Origin: a virus
DNA length: 61,333 nucleotides
Direction: 5' to 3' (one strand)
IMG/VR virus record: IMGVR_UViG_3300005529_000039
Span: 1 to 61,333 of that record
Each line of letters begins with the position of its first letter. Within the stretch, counting starts at the first letter, position 1. The translations under genes were made by a program, and so were the position numbers. Positions 40,460 through 49,737 of this stretch are shown piece after piece. The notes under the pieces are model-generated. The model saw only the letters and a list, made by a program, of their open reading frames with translations. It was not told where the DNA came from and did no database searches.

Positions 40460-41926
40460 ATGAGAAGAACCCTGTTTATCTTGGCAGCACTGGCGGTTTC
40501 TTCGCTGGCACTACAAGCGCAATGCGTTCCTTCCGACCAGCAGAGTTGCACGCCTGGAGTAGGGCTTACGCTTCCTGACGCGCATGCGCTCAACTGGAAC
40601 CTTCCCCTCAACCAAAACTTCTCAGAGATCGATTCTCTATTGAGTGGATCGGCGGTGGTGCCAAAACTCGATCTGGCCAACCTCAACAACATCGTGCTGG
40701 TCGATGGAACCAAATACGCCTGTTCGGATGCGGGAATTACCGCAGCCATGAACGCACTCGGCGGCGGCGGCGGGATCGTGGACGCCCGCGGCTGCACCGG
40801 CAACATGACTTGGACCAACACCCTGACTTTCTCTGAGCCGATCAAGTTGTTACTGGGAGCGGTAAACATAACCGCCATGGGCAATCCTGGCGTAACCATG
40901 AATTCAATCGGCGCCGAAATCGCCGGTTCTGGAAGAAACATAACCATCATTACTTCCGGAATCAATGCGGATCTGATCCAGACGGCGGCCGGTGCGGAAA
41001 AAGTTCACGACCTAGAACTGGAGGGGGCTGGATTCTCTTCCAATCACGCCATCAATATGGTTGGTGGAAACTCCCAAGAGTTATACAGGATTTACGCCAA
41101 TAACTTCGGAGCATCCACAATCACCTGGGCGGCGAACGTCGGGAACCATTCGAGCATTTCTGATTCCTTCCTGCAGCCAAGTTGCTCCGCCTCTGGCTTT
41201 CCGACCTGCACGGTTCCATGCATACAGGTTCCGACCGACACCACTTTAGGCCATCCTCGGAAAGTTACCCAGATAAGTTGCTCAGGCGCTCCATTTGACG
41301 CTGGTGGCGGCGACAACACGCTGGTGACCGACTCTTTCTTTAATGGGCTGCTGATGAACAGCAGCAGCAAAAAGTTCGTATTTGTCGGAAACCGAGTGGT
41401 GCAGACAACGAATGCCTCGATCACGATCACCGGCATAAACCAGGTGCTCGTCGGCAATGCGTTTGCCATGGTCAACGGCATCATTCTCGACAGCGCACTG
41501 GCGCAGTCGGTAATCGGCCCGAATATCGGCGTCGGCGGAATTATCAACAATGCACCCTTGGCCAACGCCAATGTTGTAATCCAAGCAGACAACGCGGGTG
41601 GCTTTGCGATGTTTCCGCAAATGACGGCGAAGAGCCTGCTTTGGTCGAGCACGGCACCAACTATCTCGTCCGGGTTTGGAACTTCGCCATCGATCGTGCA
41701 GCAGAACGGAACCGCTGCTTTTGAGATCAACGTAGGGACGGGCGGTGCGTCGAGCGGGGCGGTTACTTTACCGACGGCTGCGAACGGATGGTCGTGCCAG
41801 GTATCCGACATGACCACAAACATCGCAAGTCGGGAGACCGCATTTACCACCACCTCTGTCACTCTGACTGGCGCGAGCGCGTGGAGTGCTTCCGATAAGT
41901 TACTCGTAAACTGCACTGGATTTTAG
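40460..41926 (+). CDS. Secreted beta-helix (pectate-lyase-like) protein (488 aa)
   Basis: ATG 40460 after GGAAGG. Signal peptide RRTLFILAALAVSSLALQA before QCVP. The N-terminal LPDAHALNWNLPLNQNFSEI and ACSDAGITAAMNALGGGGGI match tailspike head-binding and pectate-lyase superfamily starts, followed by a beta-helix and a C-terminal fibre tip (GTSPSIVQQNGTAAFEINVG, TGASAWSASDKLLVNC). Ten mature cysteines by my count. It sits among virion genes just before the head-tail connector, where a tailspike is expected, yet carries an export signal. Confidence 0.72.
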   Translation: MRRTLFILAALAVSSLALQAQCVPSDQQSCTPGVGLTLPDAHALNWNLPLNQNFSEIDSLLSGSAVVPKLDLANLNNIVLVDGTKYACSDAGITAAMNALGGGGGIVDARGCTGNMTWTNTLTFSEPIKLLLGAVNITAMGNPGVTMNSIGAEIAGSGRNITIITSGINADLIQTAAGAEKVHDLELEGAGFSSNHAINMVGGNSQELYRIYANNFGASTITWAANVGNHSSISDSFLQPSCSASGFPTCTVPCIQVPTDTTLGHPRKVTQISCSGAPFDAGGGDNTLVTDSFFNGLLMNSSSKKFVFVGNRVVQTTNASITITGINQVLVGNAFAMVNGIILDSALAQSVIGPNIGVGGIINNAPLANANVVIQADNAGGFAMFPQMTAKSLLWSSTAPTISSGFGTSPSIVQQNGTAAFEINVGTGGASSGAVTLPTAANGWSCQVSDMTTNIASRETAFTTTSVTLTGASAWSASDKLLVNCTGF

Positions 41927-41928
41927 CT

Positions 41929-42666
41929 ATGAATGTCCAAGAGATCATTCGCCGGGTGCAGGTCGAGCTCGAAGATTTAGCGGGCGATGACTGGTCCGAC
42001 CCCGACTACATAATCGGGAAGTTGAGCGTGGTCGGAGACGATATTGCCGCGCGCATCGCTGGGCTTGATCTTAATTACGACACCCAGGTGATCATCCTAC
42101 CGAACGTTCCCGCCAACACCACAGACTTGTCCGCCTATCAGGCCGTCGGCCAGCCTCTGGCCTCAATGATTCTCCCCAAGTCGGTCGAATACCGCCTTGC
42201 GGGACAAAGCCAGGAAGACTGGAATCCAGTGCCGAACGTCGATAAAGTGATCGACACGGACCGAGGCACAGGGGAAGCGGGAGCGGCCGTTGCTTCAGAC
42301 GATGAATCGGTCGAAAGCTACGAATGGCGTGGAGGAATCATTTATCTGAGTCCATGCTCCGCGCCGGTAGATTTGCGGGTCCGTTATCAGGGATTGGCTA
42401 TCCAACTCGACAACTCGAACAACCAGCAAGTCGCTGGCATGACCAACGTGCACGTCTATAAAACCTGCGAGAAGATTTGCGCCTCTCGCGGTGGCGAGAC
42501 CAATGCCATGGTTGACTACTTCACGAAACTCTACGACCGCGCAATTGCAGACTTTGAAATGTTGGCGGTAAAAGATACCTCACAGACGCGCACCATGCGC
42601 CTTGGTGGACGACGCTCCCAGAACCCATGGGGCGGACCGAACTTCCGGCCACCAATTGTCGGCTGA
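41929..42666 (+). CDS. Head-tail connector / adaptor protein (245 aa)
   Basis: Begins MNVQEIIRRVQVELEDLAGD, continues with SVEYRLAGQSQEDWNPVPNV and IYLSPCSAPVDLRVRYQGLA, which matches the beta-helical gp11/gp4-type adaptors of podoviruses by position and general pattern. The C-terminal tail TMRLGGRRSQNPWGGPNFRP is Gly/Arg-rich. Preceded by the tailspike-like gene and followed by structural genes. Confidence 0.65.
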   Translation: MNVQEIIRRVQVELEDLAGDDWSDPDYIIGKLSVVGDDIAARIAGLDLNYDTQVIILPNVPANTTDLSAYQAVGQPLASMILPKSVEYRLAGQSQEDWNPVPNVDKVIDTDRGTGEAGAAVASDDESVESYEWRGGIIYLSPCSAPVDLRVRYQGLAIQLDNSNNQQVAGMTNVHVYKTCEKICASRGGETNAMVDYFTKLYDRAIADFEMLAVKDTSQTRTMRLGGRRSQNPWGGPNFRPPIVG

Positions 42667-42708
42667 TTCCGCACTTATTAAATTTCCAAACTCCCAAGGA
42701 GGAATGCA

Positions 42709-43122
42709 ATGTCACTAGCGTTGACTCTTCTGAGCAAGAAGCGCGCCGTGGGCAACAAAATTACCTATCAGTACAAAGGCGTGCTTTCGAACAACTACAC
42801 CAACTCTGGCGGGGTCGGGAACGTGGGTACCCCGGGCGAAACCGTGAACTTCGACGCAGCCACGAATCCAAATCTGGTCGCGCGTCCGAAGCTTCCACGT
42901 GGCCCAGCGGCCAAACTGCCAGCAAACACCGACTGCCGCGTCTACCTGCCAAACGGCTACGACGGGCAGATCGAGCAGAACGCCAATAACCCCACTGCTG
43001 CGAATTACGTTCTGCGGCTCTTTACTACCGCAGCTACGGAACTTGGCGCTGGAGCCTATCCGGCTGGCCTCACCGCTGAGCCGCTCGTGATCGAAGTGGA
43101 CGTGCCTTCTAAGTACATCTAG
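42709..43122 (+). CDS. Small structural protein (137 aa)
   Basis: AAGGAGG upstream. Beta-rich (LLSKKRAVGNKITYQYKGVL, SNNYTNSGGVGNVGTPGE, DCRVYLPNGYDGQIEQNAN). No signal peptide; probably a capsid decoration or tail-adaptor protein. Confidence 0.55.
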   Translation: MSLALTLLSKKRAVGNKITYQYKGVLSNNYTNSGGVGNVGTPGETVNFDAATNPNLVARPKLPRGPAAKLPANTDCRVYLPNGYDGQIEQNANNPTAANYVLRLFTTAATELGAGAYPAGLTAEPLVIEVDVPSKYI

Positions 43123-43189
43123 CTCGACGAGGTAATTTCCAATCAATTTTGAAGGGTTTCTTCCTTGGAAGATTCTGCGCTTAGGCGGT

Positions 43190-46100
43190 TTGGTGGACTG
43201 GGACGATCCCACCCAACTGCCGAACGGGGTTGCCATAGTTGCGCAGAACGTCCAGTACCAAGCTGAGTCGGTGCGTACCCGCGACGGGTTCCGTCACACC
43301 ATGTCCTATGGTCTACCTGGCGAAGGCTATGGGGACCTGGGTTACGGAGATGGAGGATACGGCGATAGCTTCGTGACCGGGCTGGATGTACTGCGGGTGC
43401 TCAACGCCGATGTCTCCTGGGCTTCGGTCATCTTCACCAGTGATGGGCATTTACTGACGGAAGACCCTCCTGGATCGGGGACTTTGGTCTCAATTGCGGC
43501 CAGCAGCATCCTTGGTTCAATTCCCTTCCCAGCCAATGCCAGCATGCTAACCGCGAAAGCCTTTAACCGCATTTACATGACCTTCAGTGATCTGAAAACC
43601 GGCATGGGCATTCCTGCGGTGCTCGATGGGCCAAGCGGAAACGTGAGTCCAATTTCGCAAAATCCCATTGGTATGCCATGGACGCCCGACCTCTACGCGC
43701 AGGTTGGGGATTTAGTGAAACCACCAAGTGCCGGCGGTCGCTGGTTCCGCTGCATCACCCCTGGAATCATGCAGCCGCAGGAACCAACCTGGCCGCTGCT
43801 CGATGGCTACTTTACCGTGGTCAATGGAACCGAAGTATTCAATCCTCCCATGGCAACCGACGGAGTTACGCAGTGGGAAGAGTGGACACCCGCTGCGCCT
43901 TCGCAAATTCCGCTACCACAGATCCCCGTCAGCGTAACCGACAACCCAGGTGGTGGAACCATCGCCGCCGGTAACGATATTTACGTGCGGCTGTCGTTTA
44001 TTCATCCCAATGTGAGCTCTACCCCATGGCAGCAGGCCGTCACTTTTCTCAACACTGGCGCAAATGATGCGATCACCCTGCAATTTCAAAACTCCAGCGA
44101 TGTTCCCTACTTTGGCCAAGGTGGTCCCCGAGTGCCGCGCTGGATGTCGCAAGTTGTACTCCATCCAGAAGTTTTTCAGACTTCGATTCAGTTGCAGGTA
44201 TGGGTGGCGTCGGTTGCGCACGGTAACCCACCTCCAACTCAGTACGGGCTTTTCGCGACGGTCGATATTGATGCGCCCGTCGTAATCACCTCTGTTCCTG
44301 TTGCTACGCAGGCGGCACCATCTGCCGACACTGCGGCCCCCATACTTCTGACCGTATTCAAGGGTGAATCGGGCATTCGGCAGATGATCATCGTGCGCTA
44401 CGACCAAAACGGGCAGCCCAGCCCAGTCGATCCTGGTTCTCCGATCCCGATCTCATTCACCAGCCACGGTCCCATTCCGGTTGCCTTCCTGCCACCTGGA
44501 GCCGGGAACGATGGACTCGATACCGCCGCCTTTACGGTTGCTGGACAAGGACCAGCAGGACCGTACCTTTTCCTTGATGAGCCCGATCCATTGCAGCCAT
44601 TCGCCACTGGGATCCAAAGCATCAGTCGCACCGGTGGCACAACGACCGCGGTGGTCAACGACGCTTCCGGACTCGCCGCCGGCGATGTGGTATTCCTCGC
44701 CGACAATGTGGTGGTACGGCCCGCAATTCGCTTGCTGGATTCGCCGAATGGTGCCGTGACCACGGACCGAGTCATTATCCTCAACCCTCCCGATCCTCCG
44801 TTTTTTCACGGCAGCACGACGATTTTCTACACCACCGCAACCTATGGAACCAAGACGCCGCACGGACTTTCGGTAAACGACAAGGTCACGATCTCTGGAG
44901 TAGCGAACGGCATTTTCAATCTTTCGGGAACGGTGCTGGCGGTCATTGATGCCACCCACTTTAAAGTCAGCCTTTTTTCTTCAAGCTTCGCCCAATCTGG
45001 TGGAGGTTCCGCGACTCCGACCTCTGGGGCAGCCTTCGATACTTCGTTCGTAGGTGAATTTACGCTGGCAACCGTCGACCTGATTTCAAATCAGGTTACC
45101 TGGGCACAGGTGGGACAACCAAACGCAGCCCCGGTGGGACCGTTTCCCACGGTAACCATCTTCCTGCAACAGACACTTCCAACTCAGGCCCAAGCTGGGA
45201 CAGTGGCCATTCCGCTGAATTTCGACGACACGTCGCTTGCCTCTGCCACCCAAAACGACGTAACCGAACAGTTGAACTGCATCGTATTGCCGCCCTGCAT
45301 TGACATTGCCTACCTGCCATCGACCCAGCGCATGGTCTACACCAGCGACCAAGAGCCAGCCGGACTGATCTTTTCGGAAGAAAATTTCCCTGGCGTCATC
45401 GACGGCGAGAACGCAATTTTAACCATCGACATTTCTAACGGCGGCATCGTGGTGGGCGCTCGGGAAACCCGCAACGGACAGATCGTAGGTTTCAAGTCAA
45501 ACGGAGGATATGCGATCACTCCAAGCGGGGATAACCCTGCAGAGTGGGGCGTAACCAGACTCTGGGGAGAACGTGGTCCCGCAAGCGGTCGCGCTATTGC
45601 CAGTTCTCGCGGGGGCAGCGCAGCCGAAAGCTTCCTGATTTTTGCTGATCCAGAAAACGGACTGCATCGCTATCCCGGAACCAATACCCCGCTTGATTGG
45701 CTCAGTCAGGAGTTGAAGAGCCGGCGGCCCGGGCAATTGAGCACATGGGATCGGGTAAATCGGCAAGCGGCCGAGCAAATCTGGGTAGTGATCGACGAAG
45801 ACCAAAAGGAAATCAAAGTAGGCGTACCACTCGACGGCGCGACTTCCCCTTCGCATATTCTGACCATGAGTTACGGCAACGGCTGGGATCCACCATTGAT
45901 GATGACCATGACAGGAGAATGGATCGAGAGCCGCACTTCGCGACGTTGGTCGCTTGATCCGATTCCTACCTACTGTGCCCAAGCAGTCGATAGAACGCTG
46001 CAAACGCCGGTTGATCCCAGGGTAGACACGCGACAGATTCTTTTTGGGATGGCGGGCGGAACTGGCGGCAACTTCGTCGACTTCCAGGTGCCGAATGTGT

Positions 46101-46441
46101 ATGACGACAACGGCGTAGGCATCGATTCCAGATATAGGCCAGCCTTCGCCAAAGACCCTGCGGGACGCCGCTTGCTGTTCGTTGGCTTTACCGGGCGAGG
46201 AATGGGCAAAGGTCAAATGCTGGTCAAGCCAATCTCTGGCGACCCGGACTTCGATCCTTACATTAGCCAGAAGAGCATTGCGATGGGTGATGGCACCAAA
46301 GTGGTTGATTTTGCCAGCAGCCTGAAGATTCCGAAGCCTAGACTGGCGCTTGAATTTTCTAATGGCTCGGTACCAGGCGCGTGGTTCGCGCTGCACGAGG
46401 TGGTGAAGTACTACCGCCCCATCGGAGTGGCGGCGAAGTGA
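43190..46441 (+). CDS. Large tail nozzle / tail hub-like protein (1083 aa)
   Basis: The fragment GLVDWDDPTQLPNGVAIVAQ and later RTRDGF near the start resemble podovirus nozzle-type proteins. The interior is beta-propeller-like with repeated turns (YLPSTQRMVYTSDQEPAGLI, GYAITPSGDNPAEWGVTRLW, FLIFADPENGLHRYPGTNTP). The start is uncertain: the same frame continues upstream as INFEGFLPWKILRLGG before GLVDW, without an ATG. So initiation may be at GTG 43190, TTG 43187 or an unusual ATC/ATT codon near 43140-43160. Overlaps the next gene by GTGA. Confidence 0.7.
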   Translation: MVDWDDPTQLPNGVAIVAQNVQYQAESVRTRDGFRHTMSYGLPGEGYGDLGYGDGGYGDSFVTGLDVLRVLNADVSWASVIFTSDGHLLTEDPPGSGTLVSIAASSILGSIPFPANASMLTAKAFNRIYMTFSDLKTGMGIPAVLDGPSGNVSPISQNPIGMPWTPDLYAQVGDLVKPPSAGGRWFRCITPGIMQPQEPTWPLLDGYFTVVNGTEVFNPPMATDGVTQWEEWTPAAPSQIPLPQIPVSVTDNPGGGTIAAGNDIYVRLSFIHPNVSSTPWQQAVTFLNTGANDAITLQFQNSSDVPYFGQGGPRVPRWMSQVVLHPEVFQTSIQLQVWVASVAHGNPPPTQYGLFATVDIDAPVVITSVPVATQAAPSADTAAPILLTVFKGESGIRQMIIVRYDQNGQPSPVDPGSPIPISFTSHGPIPVAFLPPGAGNDGLDTAAFTVAGQGPAGPYLFLDEPDPLQPFATGIQSISRTGGTTTAVVNDASGLAAGDVVFLADNVVVRPAIRLLDSPNGAVTTDRVIILNPPDPPFFHGSTTIFYTTATYGTKTPHGLSVNDKVTISGVANGIFNLSGTVLAVIDATHFKVSLFSSSFAQSGGGSATPTSGAAFDTSFVGEFTLATVDLISNQVTWAQVGQPNAAPVGPFPTVTIFLQQTLPTQAQAGTVAIPLNFDDTSLASATQNDVTEQLNCIVLPPCIDIAYLPSTQRMVYTSDQEPAGLIFSEENFPGVIDGENAILTIDISNGGIVVGARETRNGQIVGFKSNGGYAITPSGDNPAEWGVTRLWGERGPASGRAIASSRGGSAAESFLIFADPENGLHRYPGTNTPLDWLSQELKSRRPGQLSTWDRVNRQAAEQIWVVIDEDQKEIKVGVPLDGATSPSHILTMSYGNGWDPPLMMTMTGEWIESRTSRRWSLDPIPTYCAQAVDRTLQTPVDPRVDTRQILFGMAGGTGGNFVDFQVPNVYDDNGVGIDSRYRPAFAKDPAGRRLLFVGFTGRGMGKGQMLVKPISGDPDFDPYISQKSIAMGDGTKVVDFASSLKIPKPRLALEFSNGSVPGAWFALHEVVKYYRPIGVAAK

Positions 46442-46896
46442 CGGTGCGCCGACCGCAAACCTCGCTTGATTTTTTCACCAACCAAGATCAGCAAGCGGTA
46501 ATTCGCGAGATCAGAGACCGGCTGAATGATCTTGAAAAAGTTACCGGCAGCGGGAGTTTCAGCCCAAAAGGCAGGAGAGCGCCACTCCCGCCGCGACCGC
46601 AGTTGAGCGTGTCGACGGATGTGATCACCGCTCCGGGGCACTTTCTGGTCGAGATCACAAACCCAGAGTATAGCGGCGTGAATCCGCAAAACCGGGCAGT
46701 TACTCCTATCATCCACAAACTTGAAACCAGTACGAGTCAGGATTTTTCAAGCGACGTGAAGACCTATCCACCAGGAGTACAGACGCACTACACCATCACC
46801 GAATTTGGCAGTTCGTTGCGTTATTTTCGCGTGAGTTCGAGCTTTGACGGTAAGAACTTTACTCAGCCCGTTCCTTTAGGGCCATTCCAAAGCTAA
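46438..46896 (+). CDS. Structural-module protein with fibronectin-like end (152 aa)
   Basis: GTG 46438 overlaps the previous stop. N-terminal helix (QDQQAVIREIRDRLNDLEKV) and a C-terminal beta domain (TYPPGVQTHYTITEFGSSLR, YFRVSSSFDGKNFTQP) that may be a small Ig/fibronectin fold. Probably a minor virion protein. Confidence 0.55.
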   Translation: MTVRRPQTSLDFFTNQDQQAVIREIRDRLNDLEKVTGSGSFSPKGRRAPLPPRPQLSVSTDVITAPGHFLVEITNPEYSGVNPQNRAVTPIIHKLETSTSQDFSSDVKTYPPGVQTHYTITEFGSSLRYFRVSSSFDGKNFTQPVPLGPFQS

Positions 46897-47330
46897 TGCA
46901 GAGCGAAGCGAATTGGGATTTGTACCGCCCGGAAGACGCGGACGCCGTACGCGCGCACCACGAAGAGCAGGAGCGGCGCATCGGGCGCAAGATGGATTTG
47001 CCGGATTTGAATGAGAAGCCAGTATTACTCGCGCTGGTGCGCAGGGTCGGAAACGAGATCAGCCATGTGATCTACCTCGAAGCCGAGGCAGAAGTCTGCG
47101 CACTTGGCCGCGGCACGATTCCCGAGGATGAATGGGACAAGCTTGCGGCGGCGCTCACCTCATTCCTGATGAGGCGAAAGATTCGCATCGCGCGGGCCTT
47201 TATTCCCGAGACCATGCTTGAGGTGGAACGCGGCGCAAAGCGGAGAACTAGTCCGCTAGGGAAGGCCCTGAAGCGCGTAGGACTCAAACGCGATCGCGGC
47301 ATGGCAATGTTTTTTCGTTGGTTGATCTGA
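46896..47330 (+). CDS. Hypothetical protein (144 aa)
   Basis: TAATG coupling with the preceding gene. PVLLALVRRVGNEISHVIYL then EAEAEVCALGRGTIPEDEW may be an alpha/beta fold. C-terminus Arg-rich with hydrophobic end (KRDRGMAMFFRWLI). May be an internal virion or ejection protein. Confidence 0.5.
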   Translation: MQSEANWDLYRPEDADAVRAHHEEQERRIGRKMDLPDLNEKPVLLALVRRVGNEISHVIYLEAEAEVCALGRGTIPEDEWDKLAAALTSFLMRRKIRIARAFIPETMLEVERGAKRRTSPLGKALKRVGLKRDRGMAMFFRWLI

Positions 47331-47343
47331 CAAGGAGGACGCT

Positions 47344-48381
47344 TTGGCCAGAACCGGACAAGACGAAAGCTCACAAGCGAACAAGATCAACCAGCAGGAA
47401 AAGGAACAAGCCTACGCTACCGGGCAGAAGGCAGTCGGTGAAGCCCAGGGCAACCTCACCAAGCTGATGACCACGGGCAGAGTGGGCACGAACCCGTGGA
47501 CCAATCCCGATTACTTGGCCAATGAAAACAAGCTGCAATCAGAAGCCGTCGATCAGAATTACAACTCTGCCAAGGCCGCAATCAATCGCGCCAACACCTC
47601 GACGGGTGGACTAAATGGGTCAGTGGCTGCGCTGACCACGCGCGATCTCGGACTACAGAGCGCAAGGCTGGCCGACCAGTTGACTGCAGAGCGCGCGGCC
47701 ACCGATTACGACAAGAACGTTGGCTACCAGCAAAACCTAGCCACCATGCCACTAGGAATCGCAAGCGCCGAAAGCCCGTACTTCGGAACCGCAACAACAG
47801 GTCAGGATTCCGCACTCGGCAATCTGACCCAGTTCGGACTGGCCAGTTACGGACCGTGGATGGCGGCAATTCAGGCTGCAGGCGGTGCAGCCAGCGCAGC
47901 AATTCCCATGTGCCCAGCCAGAGGCTCACTGATACTTATGGCCGACGGCTCAGAAAAGCCAGTTGAGCAAGTCCGTGAAGGGGATCACATCCGTGGCTTT
48001 GAGGACGGACCTTTAACGGTCACACACGTGGAATCAGTGGAAGTTCCCCTGCTCAGACTGACAACTTCGGACGGCTGTTCGGTAACCTGCTCCACCTCCC
48101 ATACCTTGATTGGTGCCGGTAAACCGTTCGTTGTGGCCTTTGAATCGCTGGGTCAAAAAGTACAAACCAAGCACGGACATGGCCATGTTTCCTCACTCGA
48201 ACTGTGCGGCACTGGAGCTGTGTTCGATCTGCAAACCGACGGAAAGCACAGTTACCGTGCGGATGGATTGTGGGCGCTTGGGGTTGGAGACATACCGTCA
48301 GACTTGTACCTGAAGAGAGCCGACGTGACGAAGCGCTTGGCGGAATTCGAGGAAGTCAATTCTGCACTGGAGGTTCTCTAA
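47344..48381 (+). CDS. Virion-module protein with C-terminal Hint (intein-like) domain (345 aa)
   Basis: TTG start after AAGGAGG. Residues 1-185 are helical and Gln/Asn/Ala-rich, like podovirus internal proteins (NANRANTSTGG-type, LQSARLADQLTAERAATDYD). From Cys190 follows a Hint domain: CPARGSLILMADGSEKPVEQ and VREGDHIRGF (block A), TCSTSHTLIG with H253 (block B TxxH-like), AVFDLQTDGKHSYRADGLWA with H302 (block F). Splicing would need a terminal HN plus a Cys/Ser/Thr extein residue; instead WALGVGD follows, so protein splicing is unlikely. Autocatalytic N-terminal cleavage at Cys190 remains possible, as in bacterial intein-like (BIL) domains. Confidence 0.8.
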   Translation: MARTGQDESSQANKINQQEKEQAYATGQKAVGEAQGNLTKLMTTGRVGTNPWTNPDYLANENKLQSEAVDQNYNSAKAAINRANTSTGGLNGSVAALTTRDLGLQSARLADQLTAERAATDYDKNVGYQQNLATMPLGIASAESPYFGTATTGQDSALGNLTQFGLASYGPWMAAIQAAGGAASAAIPMCPARGSLILMADGSEKPVEQVREGDHIRGFEDGPLTVTHVESVEVPLLRLTTSDGCSVTCSTSHTLIGAGKPFVVAFESLGQKVQTKHGHGHVSSLELCGTGAVFDLQTDGKHSYRADGLWALGVGDIPSDLYLKRADVTKRLAEFEEVNSALEVL

Positions 48382-49737
48382 ATGGGCGCCGGAATGCCAG
48401 CCATTCCCCCACAGTTAGCTGCATTGTTTGCCCAGCGGGCAATGCAGCAGGGAGCGCAACCGCCAACCCCAGCGACACCTCCGCCTTCGCTCAACCCTTC
48501 GCCGATGCGGAATGTGTTTGGCATGCCGCAGGGCGTGGGTATGTTCCAGAAACCGCAGACTCCGCAGGCACCAGCTACACCTCCACCGTCGGATGATCCT
48601 GGCGTGACCGGGAATTCCCCGTCGCTTCCGAGCGTTCCCGACATGAGCGCGCTTTCCGCCGAACGGCAAAAGGTGTCGGACATTGAAAATAAAATTGCTG
48701 GCATCAAGCAGCCGATGCCAGAAGATTACAAGCCGAGCATCTGGCGCAGATTGCTTTCGATTCCAATCGCCGCCGCTGCCGGGTTGAATAATCCTGCTGC
48801 TGGCGCGCAAGCTTCCGACAACATTCTGTATGGCCGGTACCATCAAGCGCAGAATCAATATCAAGCGCAAATCTCACCGCTACAGCGACAACTGGAGTAC
48901 GAACGCACGGTCGGCGTACCCATGGCGCAGTCCGAAGCCGAGCTCGCGCAACGCAACTTCGAAAACAAATTGAACCTCGCCAAGGAGAACCGCGAGGAAA
49001 CTGCCTTCCAGAATGAAACTGGCGACAAAGTATTTCAGGAAACCGGATCAGACGGAAAAATTCACTACTACCAGACGACCAAAGGCGGAGTGAAGCGCGA
49101 AGTGCCTGAACCGCGCGAACAGGCCGAAGATCGCCGGAGACGCGAAGAAGATGCCAACAGTCCCGCGCCGAACGCAAGACCAGAGCCAGACCCGGCGAAC
49201 AAAGGCCAGTGGCGCATCCGGACAAAAGCGGGTGGTTACATTCCCTACACGCCGAAGTCCATCGACGAAGGAGCAATGCTTGGCGACAAGCGCGCAACCG
49301 CTCTCTTCGGCGAAGAGCATCGCGACAAATCCAAGGAAAACGTAGATGCCAACGGATATACCCCTTCCGAACAACGAGAGATCACCCAGCGCACACGCCG
49401 GTTCAATGCCCAGATCGACGCCCTGAATAAACAACGAGCGCCGCTCTCGATGCTGCCTGACAGCCCAGCCACCAAGAAGATGTTGGCCAATATCGACACT
49501 CAGCTCGACTCGCTCTACAAGCAGGTGGATGCAGTTGAAAACGAAGTTACCAGTCGACGGGCAGCCAAAGGCGGACACGGCCAAGCGCAACCAGCAGGTG
49601 GAACATTCCAGATTCCCGCCGGCGCACCGCCGGCAAAAGGCGTACCCGATGGCCACACGCTGAAGATGAACGGGAAAATTATCGCGGTCGCGAAAGGCGG
49701 CCAATGGACCGCACCAAATTCTGGAGGACAACCATAA
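48382..49737 (+). CDS. Large virion-module protein with SPMRNVFGMP motif (451 aa)
   Basis: Pro/Ala/Gln-rich N-terminus with SPMRNVFGMP at about residues 40-50, a variant of the shared FGRP motif. A long helical region follows (ISPLQRQLEYERTVGVPMAQ, SEAELAQRNFENKLNLAKEN), then polar coil, a second coiled coil (MLANIDTQLDSLYKQVDAVE) and a small C-terminal beta part (GHTLKMNGKIIAVAKGGQW). Position and composition fit an ejection or internal core protein. Confidence 0.6.
   Translation: MGAGMPAIPPQLAALFAQRAMQQGAQPPTPATPPPSLNPSPMRNVFGMPQGVGMFQKPQTPQAPATPPPSDDPGVTGNSPSLPSVPDMSALSAERQKVSDIENKIAGIKQPMPEDYKPSIWRRLLSIPIAAAAGLNNPAAGAQASDNILYGRYHQAQNQYQAQISPLQRQLEYERTVGVPMAQSEAELAQRNFENKLNLAKENREETAFQNETGDKVFQETGSDGKIHYYQTTKGGVKREVPEPREQAEDRRRREEDANSPAPNARPEPDPANKGQWRIRTKAGGYIPYTPKSIDEGAMLGDKRATALFGEEHRDKSKENVDANGYTPSEQREITQRTRRFNAQIDALNKQRAPLSMLPDSPATKKMLANIDTQLDSLYKQVDAVENEVTSRRAAKGGHGQAQPAGGTFQIPAGAPPAKGVPDGHTLKMNGKIIAVAKGGQWTAPNSGGQP

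Noticed and set aside
45497-46396. Minus-strand open frame of 299 codons inside the nozzle-like gene
   Set aside because: Composition and lack of domains suggest an antisense shadow; the plus-strand gene is continuous and coupled to its neighbours.
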